64,000 nt of DNA from Hippopus hippopus (taxonomy: Eukaryota > Mollusca > Bivalvia > Cardiida > Cardiidae), in contig OX328107.1 of the NCBI GenBank assembly GCA_946811185.2, forward strand, positions 24,077,587 to 24,141,586. The letters run 5' to 3'. The translations under genes and the position numbers were made by a program. The notes under the pieces are model-generated. The model was not told where the DNA came from, searched no databases, and worked only from the letters and a program-made list of their open reading frames with translations. Positions 1 to 13,000 of this stretch are shown here, one piece after another; position 1 is the first letter of the stretch, and every line of letters starts with the position of its first letter.

Positions 1-949
1 GGATTATACATGTTCAATGTGTAAGTCAACTTAATATCTTTTTCTGTTACTCTTAGAGAATATTATACAGAGGCGAATGCATAGAAGTATACTCATGTTC
101 TTATTCTTTTTATTCTTCTCCTCGGGTTTTTTTCTCTCGAACTAAAAAAAAAAAAAAAAAATTGGTTACCTATTATATGTTTTTGTCTAGATCTTCCAAT
201 GTCAAATCAGTTTTACACTGCTAAATACATGTATATATCGCTTGGTAAGCTTAAAGCTTGCGATTCTGGTTAAATTAATGAGGAACATGTTGCGGACTAA
301 ATAATGAAAAATCTGTGTAAGGGAGGTTTGAACTTTGAACAAAAAAACTTATTTTTGTCCAGATAACAGATGAATTGTATTAGCAGATCAATGATTTTAG
401 GACATATTTAGGGAGTACGAGTTTAATGTATTACAGTATGAAATGTAAGAGTTGTAAGACTGCGTTTTTCAACTGCCTTCTCAATAAACTAAGCTCTATT
501 TCAATTTTCACACTCTATAACTTTGATAAACCTAATGCAAAAGACGTAAGTGCCTTTTCTTGAATTGGTCTCATGCTTATGTTATCTAGAATAATTATTT
601 TATGGTAGAAAAATCTCCCGGTAAGTTTCGTATATCTCCTAGCTAAGCCCTAGTGTCTAGGTTGTTTGTCCCGAAATCTTGATTCGCGTACCACGTGACA
701 TCACTGGAAGGAGCGATCTATCGTCTGGTGTTTGGTTAATTGTTACGTGTCAGAATATTGGCAGGACACTGATACCCAAAACACATGTTTAAATGAGGAA
801 GTAAAAGTTTTAGAGTTTGATATTTCCCTGTTACCTAGACCTGTGATTAGATATACTGGCATGTGCTTTTACATACATGCACAATTTTACTTCTCATAAT
901 ATTTCATATAGGTAATGTTATGTAACAGTTACATTAAACTTTTTTTCAG
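1..949. other. Upstream intron or 5' flank of the ORP gene
   Basis: AT-rich DNA with a poly-A run at 145-162 and no supported exon. Because exon A needs two bases of a codon from upstream, this stretch is most simply the 3' part of intron 1. Confidence 0.6.
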
Positions 950-1058
950 CCAACGGCCATTAGAAGGTCAGCTTACAAAATTTACAAATGTGATGAAAGG
1001 CTGGCTGCCCAGGTGGTTTATTCTAGACCCAGAATCGGGAATGTTGGAATATTTTGAG
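950..1058 (+). CDS. OSBPL11: ORP exon A (PH domain start)
   Basis: Acceptor tttttcag|CC at 949/950, donor gag|gtatgt at 1058/1059. The first base completes a codon from an unseen upstream exon; 36 codons follow, with [20 protein letters not shown], the first strands of the PH domain. This is residue 1-36 of the visible product. No initiating exon in the right phase was found in 1-949. Confidence 0.93.
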
Positions 1059-4000
1059 GTATGTGTACGTGTGTGTTAGTAAAAACTACAGGCATCATTA
1101 GGTGACATGGCTGGTGACAGATCACCAATTACATGTACATGTATAGAAATTTTGATTCAGTTTCCAAACATGCAACAGTTTATAATCTATTATATGTTTT
1201 AAGTTGTTTCTTGTCAACAAAATTCTTCGTTGTCCAGATTTAAAACGGTTAGCGGGTGTCAAAATGAAAATGACTTAAATAGAATTGTAGAAAGTAAGAT
1301 GGGGGAAAAGAAGAAAATGTTGATTATCTGCACCATTTTCTTCTTCTTCAACAATATTTTCAAGAACCTTTTTGCCCAGGATAATAAATACACAGCATTG
1401 TTTTTTAAAGGTTAAATTTAATAATCACATTAAGTTTTACCATACAGACTTCTGCTTAACCCTTCCCCAAATGCCAAATTCTACTCTTCCAAATTGAAAG
1501 CATCTGCAAACCATAAATCCTATAGTAGTATGAATGACCTGACATTCTTTGATATGGTAGAAGACAGTGTGGGAAAAGGAGAAAATGCTGATTACCAGCA
1601 TTTTCTCCTTTTCCCACAGTGTTTTCAAAAGGCCCCTTTCTCAGGGTTGTTAAAACACAGGATTGTTTGGTAAAAATATTTTTGGAGTTGTATAAAGTTG
1701 AGTGATGAATACATTATGATGATCAAGATCAGACTGCACAAAAATATAACCTAATGTGGGATCTACTCTACACCAACCCCCTTTCCTTCAGGTTTAGATT
1801 TGCAAAAAAAAAAATAATTTCTGCATTGAAAATTGCAATGTTGTAGTCTTTTATTCTCACTTAAAATGTCCATTTCATTTCACACACTTGACATCTAAAA
1901 GGTTAATTGTTTTTTCTGTATTTTCAGAAAGAAGAGCATAAGAAGTTGAGACCAAGAGGCTCAATACATCTTGCTGTGAGTGCTTTCTCCTGCACTTATT
2001 TCATCCTTTACTTCACCTGGAAACATTGATACTGACTGCCTGGGCAATAGCCAGTAATACCTCTCAAATTTTGTTTTAATCATGGATTTCAAGACTAGCC
2101 ATCTGATTGGCTGAGACCAGTCACATGGCTAGGAATTCCTCATCCAAGTCTGCCATGCCTTGGTTTGTAGGTCAGTTGCTCTTTACTAAATGACAAAATT
2201 GAAGACTTGTCTTAATTGAAAACCATTTGATAATGTCAAATTAAATATGGCTCCAAAGATGGAATTTGTCTCAGAATGGGTAGAAAACATCGTGGGAAAA
2301 GGAGAAACTGCTGGTTACCAGCACTTCTCTTCTTTTCATAACGTTGTCTAAAGCTTTCTACTTCAGAGTCATTAAAACTTGAGATTGTGTGGTAAATGGT
2401 AAACTCTTTAGCAGAAAACAAAAGTTTACACTTGTCCAAATTTGAAGAACCAGCAGACAACATTCAAAATAGTTGTAAAGATGGAGTTTATCTCCTAAAG
2501 GACGGAGTTGAAAAACATATTTTGGAAAAAGGAAAAATGCTAGTTACCAGCGTTTATTTTTTCCCACACTATTTTCAAAAGCCTTCTTTCTCATGGTCAT
2601 GAAAATACTTGAAGTGCTCAGGAAAGAGCTATTTGTTTTATCACTTTTCTTTCTGAAAACTTAAGATGGGATGGTCATTGCAACATTATTCATGCCCCTG
2701 TTGTGCTGGATATTGTTTAGACTATATTTAGGATAGTCCATTAGTGGTAGTTGGATATCTAAAATATCATTCTGAAAGCTATGAAGTGAGGCTGAACATG
2801 AGATTATGATAACCACTCAATCCTGACTTTTAACAGCCCTGACAGAGAGAAAGCTTATGAAACTGGTAAGTTGGTAACCAGAATTTTCTCCTTTTCCCAC
2901 AGTGTTTTATACCCTTTCCAAAACAAGTTTCAGTTTTTCAGTCACATTTGATTTGTTGTCAGTCAGTCTAGAATTTGGGGGGGGGGGTTTGTTAAGAGTT
3001 AATAGAGGGTTAAGTATAGAAATCATATTCTATTTACAGGCTGCAGTTATCTCCCCTTCAGATGAAGATTCACAGACATTTAGTGTCAGTGCTTCAAATG
3101 GAGAACTATACAAATTAAGAGGTATTCCATCAGTAATTAATATCAATTTTTCTTTTACACATGAGTGCCTTTGGGCAAGGCACTTTGGAGCTCCATCCTT
3201 GTTAAAGTTGCTATGATGTTAGAAAAGAAAGAGAGCCATTCCTTTGATATGACAGAAAAACCATTGTAAAGGGCATAAAACCTTTTGAAAAATACAAATC
3301 ATATTTCTAAATGAATATTTTGCCTTCTTTCACTCTGAATGTCAGGCCAACTGTTTTAAATCAGTAGCTACCACTTCACGTTGGTTATCCAGGGATGATT
3401 TCAGAGTCGTTTGCTACTGTAGAGAGTTGTTTGACGCTTAACCACACAACAGAATTTTAGCCTTGTCCAAAGTCAAAGCATTTTTATATAACATGTAACA
3501 GGAAATTTCTCTCTCAAAGGGTTAAAAACATTGTGGGAAAAGGAGAAGATGCATTCTCTCCTTTTCCCTTAAGGTTTTCAAAAGTTGTCCTCATGGTCAT
3601 TAGAATTCAGGATTGTTTGGTGAAGGGTAAGGAGGTAGTGTGTTCAATCAGTATACTGTAATTACAGCATTAGATGCCAGAGAAAGACAGCAATGGGTGG
3701 ACCGTCTAAGATCAACAGCTCAGTACCATACCTCACTGATGGCACAGGTAAGAAATGTTTAACCCCCAGTCTCCCTCAACTTCCTGAGACAAAATTTGCC
3801 GAGCACAATTGGCTTAGGATCAGTTGTTATTTTATTTAAGAAATAATCTTCTTTCTATCGTGGTTTAGCGTTCAATAAACCATGGTTGTGAGTTATGAGG
3901 CACAATAAATAATCCATGAGGGCAATAGCCCGAGTGGGTTATTCATTGCGCCTCATAACTCACAGCCATGGTTTATTGAACGATAAACCACGATAGAAAG

Positions 4001-7000
4001 AAGATTATTTTGATTCTAACATTAACAACTCTTAATCAAAGGAAAACAACTTCATACTTAGTGTAAAAACGCAGATGCAGATAATATTCCATTGAATAAA
4101 CTACGGCTGTTCCACTTACTTACCAAAACAAAACCCCACTGCCCAGTCGGTAAATATGAAAAGAATTAAAATTTTATTAAAACCGTAGGCATCAAACACA
4201 ACATAAAAAAACCATACCTTTTTACTGTTATAGTTTCTCCCTTTCAAATGACAAAGAAGAATGAATGTACATGTATTGTTATACACAAGAGTCGCAGATG
4301 CTTCGAATGCTCTGAATATTGCTCCACCTGCTCCCAATCTCAAATCCAATAAAGCACCGGTCAATTTTGACTAACCTTCAACTTGAAAAGACACTTGATT
4401 TACGTATGTTTACTGGTTACATTTCATATAGTTCCATTGTCGTCAGTTTTTATTTAGACAGTTAATATCGTTAAAGCCTTGAGGATTTTCCTTCCTCCAT
4501 GGTCAAGGAGCAGAAAACGGCGATTTGTTTACATCAAGTGACCTTCATTGATAAAATATCGGAGGACGAAGACATGGAACAGTCTCAGGCGACTTACTTT
4601 ATACAGAATGACGTCACTCCATATAGAATGACGTAGATTTTACCACACTTTCGTTGCATTCTGTTTATAGAGCCGAATTCACGTGTCGTGTTAGAATTAA
4701 TCTTTTACCACAGAATCCCATCTTTTTATGACCTTGAGGAAGGAGGTTTCCAGAAAAACTGTGTGGGAAAAGGGAGAAAATGCTCCCAGTTTTGATATGC
4801 TGTCAATATGGACAAGCCTACAACTTTGTCATCTGTTATAGATGGTATAATACTTTTAGACCTATTTCTATTGCATTTGTCCTCTTTTCAAAACATTTTT
4901 GTAAAAGCAGAAATTGCGCAAAAGTGAGCATTTCTCCTCTAGCCATTATAATTTATGATTATGTACTAACAAATTATACCTTATATCACATTGGCTGTAG
5001 CTCTTGCAAATTTTTTCATTAAGTTTACCAGTTCTAATTTAAACTCTTTTGATCATGTACCAGATTTTTTTTTTCTCTTTGAAACATTGTATTACTGATG
5101 GTCTTAAGAATCATAAAGTTATAATTTTTTGCAAGTTTGTATTCCTGTTAGTTAATAGGTATTCATTGTACTTTTGTCTTTATATGTTGTCTTTGTTGTA
5201 TCTCTCATATCTATATTTTTAACGAAAAATGCTTTTGAAAACATTGTGGGAAAAGTAGAAAAAAAATGCTTTATACCAACATTTTCTCCTTTTTCCACAA
5301 TATTCTCTATCAAAGACAAATTTCAGGTACATTTTACTTGTCATCTGCAAATGCTTTCAATTTGGATCCAGTCAAAATATTTGTTATATGGTAAAGGGTT
5401 AAAGCATAACTTACAAAGCATGTCAGTATTTAAATATTACTAGTATAGAGATGGGGTGTGTCTCTATTCTGTGTTTTTAGCTCCACTGGCCGAAGGCCAG
5501 CGAGCTATTGTCATGGCGTTGTGTCCGTCGTGCGTCCGTCCGTCCGTCCGTTCGTCCGTGCGTGCGTCCGTAAACTTTTTCTTTAAAAAACTTCTCCTCA
5601 GAAACTATTGACTGGATTTTTACCAAATTTCACAGGAATGTTCCTTTGGTGGTCCTCTTTCAAATTCCTTCAAATAATTGTGTTCCATGAAGAATTCTGG
5701 TTGCCATGGCAACCAAAGTAAAAAACCTTTAAAAATCTTCTCCTCCCAAACCGCTATTTGGATAGCATTATTATTTTGCAGGAATGTTCCTTAGATACAG
5801 GTTTACAGAATTCCTTAAAAAAAAAAAAGATCTGTCAAAAAACATGGCTTTTATGGGAGACTCATTTTCCTTTTATGGTATAAAGTAAAATCTTTGAAAA
5901 ATTTCTTCTCTAAAACTATTCATTGGATTTCATTGTTGTTTTGCAGGTAAGTTCCTATGATGGTTGTCTACCAAATTGTTTCTTCAGTGAGCTAGTGAGC
6001 TATTGTCATGGCGTTGTGTCCGTCGTGCGTCCGTCCGTCCGTCCGCCCGTTCGTTCGTCCATTCGTCCGTGCGTGCGTCCGTAAACTTTTTCTTTAAAAA
6101 ACATCTCCTCAGAAACTATTGACTGGATTTTTACCAAATTTCACAGGAATGTTCCTTTGGTGGTCCTCTTTCAAATTCCTTCAAATAATTGTGTTCCATG
6201 AAGAATTCTGGTTGCCATGGCAACCAAAGTAAAAAACCTTTAAAAATCTTCTCCTCCCAAACCGCTATTTGAATAGCATTATTATTTTGCAGGAATGTTC
6301 CTTAGATACAGGTTTACAGAATTCCTTAAAAAAAAAAAGATCTGTCAAAAAACATGGCTTTTATGGGAGACTCATTTTCCTTTTATGGTATAAAGTAAAA
6401 TCTTTGAAAAATTTCTTCTCTAAAACTATTCATTGGATTTCATTGTTGTTTTGCAGGTAAGTTCCTATGGTGGTTGTCTACCAAATTGTTTCTTCAGTGA
6501 GCTAAAATGCAGGATTGAATGATAATTGTTAAAAACTTCCTTTCGCCATTATAGAAATATCAGGCCCGTGGAGCGATACAGGCGCTCAAGCGCCTCTAGT
6601 TGTATATATATGTTGCTTGAATATCTGTAAAATTAATTTTTGTAGAAAAAACAAAAATCCAAGGTACAGTATATATTGGTGATTGACAACCCTTTTCCTT
6701 AACATTTAGATCTTTTTAACATATTTCTTTATTTCTCTTTTTCTATATTCTTCAATTCGTTTTGTTCCATTTAGATAAAATGTAGATTGCAAGTATGAAC
6801 CTTGGTGACCTAGCATCAAAGCATCACCTTAGTTAGAGAAAGTTGTATGAGTCTTGTCAGACATGTCCTGCATGGTTCAGACAAGGAGCCCTGTGTTCAA
6901 TGCTTGCTTACAGCACTCAGTTGTTCGTGGGAGTGTCCCAGGACACATATGGAATAGTGAGCTGTCACTGTGATACGACTAAAATAATGTTGAAAGTAAT

Positions 7001-10000
7001 ATAAAACGGCAGTCACCCTTCTTTATTACAACATTCTTCAAAGACATCTTTCAAAGATGCTGCACCATGAATTTAAATGAAGAGAGAGTGTTATTTTTTA
7101 TTTCACTTTCTGCATAAAGGCATAAAGTTTCTCAACCCTTAACCACACAATCCCAATTTTTAACAACCCTGAGGAAGAAGTATTTGAAAACACCATAGGA
7201 AAAGGAACAAAGGCGGGTAACTAGGATTTTCTCCTTTTCACACAATGTTTTCCATCTTTTCAAAGACAACTCTCAGCATTTGAGCCTTGTTTGATTTACC
7301 ACCTGTAAATGCTTTGGATTTGAACAAGTCTACAAGGTTGTTGCCAGTTAAATAGTTAATATTCAGGCTTATATAAACAAAATGTCTATTTTCAATCAGT
7401 GAATAAGGCCTGAATATTACAAATATTGCTATGCCATGGCTATTTCTCTTAAAATGTCATGTTACAATATTGAACAGTGAAGATCAAGGGTCCGATTGGA
7501 AACTCTGTGAAGTCTGAAATAAATCAGTAGTGCCCACAAAAACTTTGTTCATAAGGGGTTTGTTTCATCAAAGGTCCTGTAAAATCCTTATTAAAAAATT
7601 TTATTGTGTGATTTTCATATAACAAAACTTGTGTCTGATTTACTAAAGATGTGCCACTGTAAGCCAGAATCAAACAATCTTTCTGAGTGCCTAATTCTTA
7701 CACATTTGCTATATGATAGATGATATAACCATGATAAAAGCAACCAATTGATAATCAAATATCAAAATTGAGTGCAAGACCATTGATAAAAGACACCACA
7801 GGTTTCTGGTGAATTACTTGGTGAAGGGTTTTTTTTTTTTTTTTTTCATAATGGTATATTGCAAAAATTTTGAATGATCAAGTACAACTGATGAATAGAA
7901 ATTGATAATGACTAATAAAAACCAAATGTAAACCATTGGTTCTCTTACTGGATGAAAGACAACTAGTATGAAAGTACACAATAGAAGTTAATTGTTTTAA
8001 TTCTTTACAAGATAATAAAATTTTAGAATTGTCCATTTTGGAAGCGTTGATGATGACTATTTTTAAACTATGTAGAAAAAGTAGTTATTCTGTCTTGCTG
8101 TCTTTTTCATTCTTATCCTGTATTAACCATGGTGTTGGAGTTAGTGTCACTAACAGCATTTCTTGTGTTTCTTTCGATTTTTAATAAGTTTCATGATACT
8201 TTTCATCCCTTTACCACACAATCCCAAGTTTTAACAACCCTGAGGAAGAAGCCTTGGGAAAACATTGTTGGAAAAGGAGAAAATACATTTCCTACTTTTT
8301 CCAGGAGAAAATACATTTCCTCCTTTTTCCACAATATTCTGTACCCTATCAAAGGTAAATTCGATCATTTGAGCCAAAATTTTAATTGCTGTCCAAAAAT
8401 ACTTCAAGTTTGGACATGTCTACTTTTTTGTTGTGGGATAAAGAGTTAAACTTGTGAAAATAAAATATGTAGCTGTATAACAAAATAGGGTAAAATGTAG
8501 AATACTTATATGAAGAAGTAAAATATTTGTGAAAATGAGATATGCTGGTCAGTGTGTTGGGCTACTTACGTGGGTATATCAGATGGGGTAGACAAATACT
8601 TCTATTGAAATGTCAGATGCCTGAGTATGTCTGCATGAAATACCCCAGCTAGGTCCTTTGGTCATATTTGTTAGGTTTGTCTTATTTGAGCTTTGTTGCC
8701 ACTTATCACATTAAAGAAAATAAAAAAGAGATAACATATTATGTTCTGCAGGACATATGTGTAAGTGAAAATATTGTGATAAATGAAAAAACATGCCTTA
8801 GGCAATCAACCATATCTGTATATGGCCATAGTAATGCCGTATATGTTCATACATTGAATTATAATGTTGATAATCCATATTTTAAAAGTTTTTGGTATAA
8901 AATAAGTCTTCTGCTGAATATTTGTTTCAGGGATACATGAAATAATGTTTGCATACTGCCCAAAAATGTTATGTTGTTTGTGATACTCAAATGAGTTGTC
9001 CTGATGGCATGTCCACAACACAGAGTTTTGAAAACATCATATTTATATAACTCTTTACCAGACAACAAATTCAACCAAATTAAAAGCATAGGCAGACAAC
9101 AAATTAAATGTAGTGCAAATGATGATTTCTGTCTTTGATAGGGTAGAAAACATTGTAGGAAAAAGGAGAAAATGCTGGTCACCAGCATTTTCTCCTTTTC
9201 ACAGTGTTTTCAAAAGCCTTCTTGCTAGGGTCATTAAGAGTTTGGATTGTGTGGTGAAGGATAAAAGAAGTAAATGATCGTAACTAGAATTTTTTCATTT
9301 TCTAACAATGTTATCTTCAATTTCTAAAGTGAATCTCATCATTGAAGTCGCTTTTAATCTTCTATTGGTCAATGCTTTCAGTTTGGAAGGGACTACAGTG
9401 GTAGTGTCTTGTAAAAATTTAAGAATACGGCCTTTTTTTTTTTCTTTTTTTTTATTCTGGAAAAGTAATGAGAAATATCTTTGTTTGTGTATTTCAGAAT
9501 GTACCTGCAACTGCTGTCCAGTCTATGTCAATGTTGAACAGTCAAAGCAACACCTCAATTGGGTCACAGGGGTCTCAAAGGTCACGTAGAGGAACCAATA
9601 GAGCTTCTGAGGGCAACCCTCAGGCCCCACAAACTCCCTCACAAAGGTATATATGTATATGTGTCAATGCTTTGCCATTTGAAACTCATAAACAAACAAC
9701 TAGAGGTCCCATTTTAATTAGACTAATCCAAAATATACATACAACAAACTGATAAAATCTGAGTCTCAATTTTCTGAGATCTATGGTCAATATGATTAAA
9801 TTCTTAACCGAACAACAAAATTTTAGACTTGTGCAAATTGAAAGCATTTGCAAACAAAAAATCAAATTTGAATAAAAACTATAAAAACTTCCAATTTGTC
9901 TTTCGAAGGGTAGAAAACATTATGGGAAAAGGAGAAAAAATACTGACTCCCAGTATTTTCTCCTTTTCCCACCATGTTTTCCAAAGGTTTCTATCTGAGG

Positions 10001-13000
10001 AAAGTTGAAAGTCAGGATGTTGTGATGAACACTTAAACAGAAGTTTACTTCCCAATATGATATGGGAGAAACAGGTTGAACTCAAAAGTTACCAGATTAC
10101 AGAAATTTAGACTAATCTGTATTGCAGACAGCAAATTAAATGTGGCTCAGATAATGGGAATTGTTTTTGAAAGGACAGACATCATTGTGGGAAAAGGAGA
10201 AAATTCTTGTTACAGACACTTTCCCTTTTCTTCATATGTTTTCAAAGGCTTTTTCCACAGAGCTATTAGAATTGTTTGGTTAAGGGTTTAATTTTTTTTT
10301 ATTTTAAATTGTGTTAAAGGAAAAACAAATGACATGTTGGTCTTTTAATAGAGAGTAAGTTATTTTTTTTTCTGCATTCATGTTAATCACTTTGCAGGTC
10401 TGTTTTTATTTTTTGCTCACCTGAGCTCGAAGTGCTAAAGGTGAGCTTTTTTGATTGTACTGTGTCTTTCGACAACATCTACCTTGTGTGCACTGTAGAA
10501 GCCACATTTTCAGTCAGATACTCATGAAACTTGGTCAGAATGTTTGTCTTGATAAAATCTTGGACAAGTTCGAAATTGGGTTACGGTACCTGGGTTTAAA
10601 AAAAAATGGGTCACTGGGCCAAATCTTAGAAAAAGCTAGAGGCCACATTTTCAGCCTGATACCCTTGAAACTCAATCAGAATGTTTGTCTTGATGATATG
10701 TTGGACAAGTTCGAAATTGGGTTATGTCAGGTCAAAAAGTTGGTCACTGGGCCACAGTGCTCCAGCTAGCGGGGAATAGAAGGGCCCTGCACCCTCTTGA
10801 AGATGCCCTGCCCTTTTTCTGGACGTCCTGCCCTTTTTCTGGACACCCTGCCATTAATGAGCGCACGGAGGTGCCCTATGTTCAGTATTGTAACCTGTAA
10901 TCTAAATTACGCCACAAGTCCGTTTAAGACCTCATTGATATTCACTTCCGAATATACAATCCAATTTACAGCGTGTCACTTATCCCCTCCAGGCAGCGAA
11001 GTGTGAAAAGATCGACTGTGACTGTATATTACCAGTTCGTAATATACTCATCAAAGTAGGCCTACACAAGTGCTGAGAACAATAGAGGCTATTAAACAGA
11101 TTATCGTATCTTTAGATTACTGCCCTTATCCAACATCACAATATCGGAGGCTGTTCAGCTTGTTATCTATCGGAATTTATCGTTTAAGTCGTAAAAAAAT
11201 AATGTCCGACAAAGATTTGCACTTATTTTCCTGTATAAAGTTACACGTACAGAGTTGAATCAAGGGTGTGTGATTGATAAAATTACCCTTTTGTAGTGTG
11301 TTCTATTCGTAAGCAAAGTAACTTTTTCTTAAATTTACGCCTGGTTTCAAAAATAATTGATAAAGTTATGCTCAGATAGGATTTATGAGTCAGTTAATTA
11401 ACCTATCGTAAGTCGGAAAATGGTGCATTCATAAAGTAGACAGTGAAGCATACCACAGCATGTTGTTGACTTACATTTTGTAGAATGTAGGTCAAAATTT
11501 CCAGAAATACCTTTCCAAAACTTAAATTACACGGAAAAAGGACCAGTGCAAAAAACACGAAAATCCAATTTCATATCAACCCCATCAGAGACACTTCAGA
11601 CTATCTTTCCAGCTTCAGTAATGAATTCAAGGAGGAGATTTGTTTACTCAGTGCATAAAACTTACAGAAGAATCCAAAATCTCCTTATTTTTCACTGGGA
11701 AAAACTTGGGTTGTTCTTTTATAAAATGAAAAAGATCGGGCAAATGCCATGGGGGGAGGGTCTTGCCTTACCACACGGGAATATAGAAACAAGTATAATG
11801 AAAGGAAGTATGCAACATTTTTGGAACATTTAACATTTCTCCATGATGTTGAATGAGAGATGCAAAGTAATAAGTTACTCAAACACCTGTTTTTGCCTCA
11901 TGTCACCAACTCTACAGATTTAAAACCCTGTAGGCCTAAATTGAATACAAAGAAGTTTCAGAAAAAGGAAAGACACCGTTACATTGCAATAAAAGAAAGA
12001 AAGTGTTGAAAGTTTGTATCTGCAAAGCACTGATAAGAATGTAATCATGAACTGTAATAGTGTCAAGTCTGTAGTTGAATGGTTTGAGGCTTTAGGAAAC
12101 ATTGTGTGAAACAGAAAAGATGCTGGTAACCATTTGTTTTCATAAATGGCTTTCAAATTGGGCAAGTCTGTTATCTGGTAAAGAGTTAAATAAGGGTTAT
12201 AATATGAACTACATGTACTTGTAATGCTCCTGGACCTAGCTAAACCATTCAAGAAACTGAGCTACGTATAGTGGAAAATGGCTTTCTTGTTGAGATGAAG
12301 CTGGAAGGTCCTTATAAGCCACTATAACAGAGTGATTTTTGATTTAAGAATCCCTTATTTTATGTTAGAAATTGCAAGAGAGACTGTCAATAAGGTCAAA
12401 GTTTATAAAATTTTCTTGGAGGAGGCCCCTCCCCTCATTGCCCCCCCCCCCCCCCCATATCCCTGCTTGGCGCTTTATGCCTCAAAGTGCCCTTCTCAGC
12501 CCCAGCACCCTGCCCTTTTTTTACCCTGGCTGGAGCACTGCTGGGCCAAATCTTTGAAAAACCTTACATGCACTCTAAGGGCCACTTTTTCAGCTTGATA
12601 CTCTTGAAACTTAATCAGAATGTTCATATTGATCTAATCTGAAAAGAGTTTGAAATTGGGTCATGTGGGGTCAAAAAGTAGATCACTGGACAAAATCTTA
12701 GAAAAACCTTGTGTACATTCTACAGGCCACATTTTCAGCCTGATACTCTAAAAACTTGGTTACAATATTTGTATCGATGATTAATGGGAGGAGTTTGAAA
12801 TTGGGTCATGTAGGATAAAAAAGTAGGTCACTGGACCAAATCTTAGAAAAACCTTGTGTGCACTTTAGAAGCCACATTTTCAGTCTGATGCTCATAAAAC
12901 TAGGTCAGAGTGTTTGACTTGATGATGTCTCAGACAAAATTGAAATTGAGTCACATTGAGTAAAAATGTAGGTCACTGGGCCAAGTCTTAGGCTAGTCTT

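Noticed and set aside
602..619. ATGGTAGAAAAATCTCCCG followed by GTAAGT as a possible first ORP exon
   Set aside because: Ends in phase 1, and joining to exon A at 950 gives a stop codon within four codons. A further exon would be needed, and there is no similarity to the family N-terminus.
10755..12540. Autonomous hAT transposase
   Set aside because: Open frames inside are under 115 codons and show no RNase-H-like or dimerisation-domain motif.
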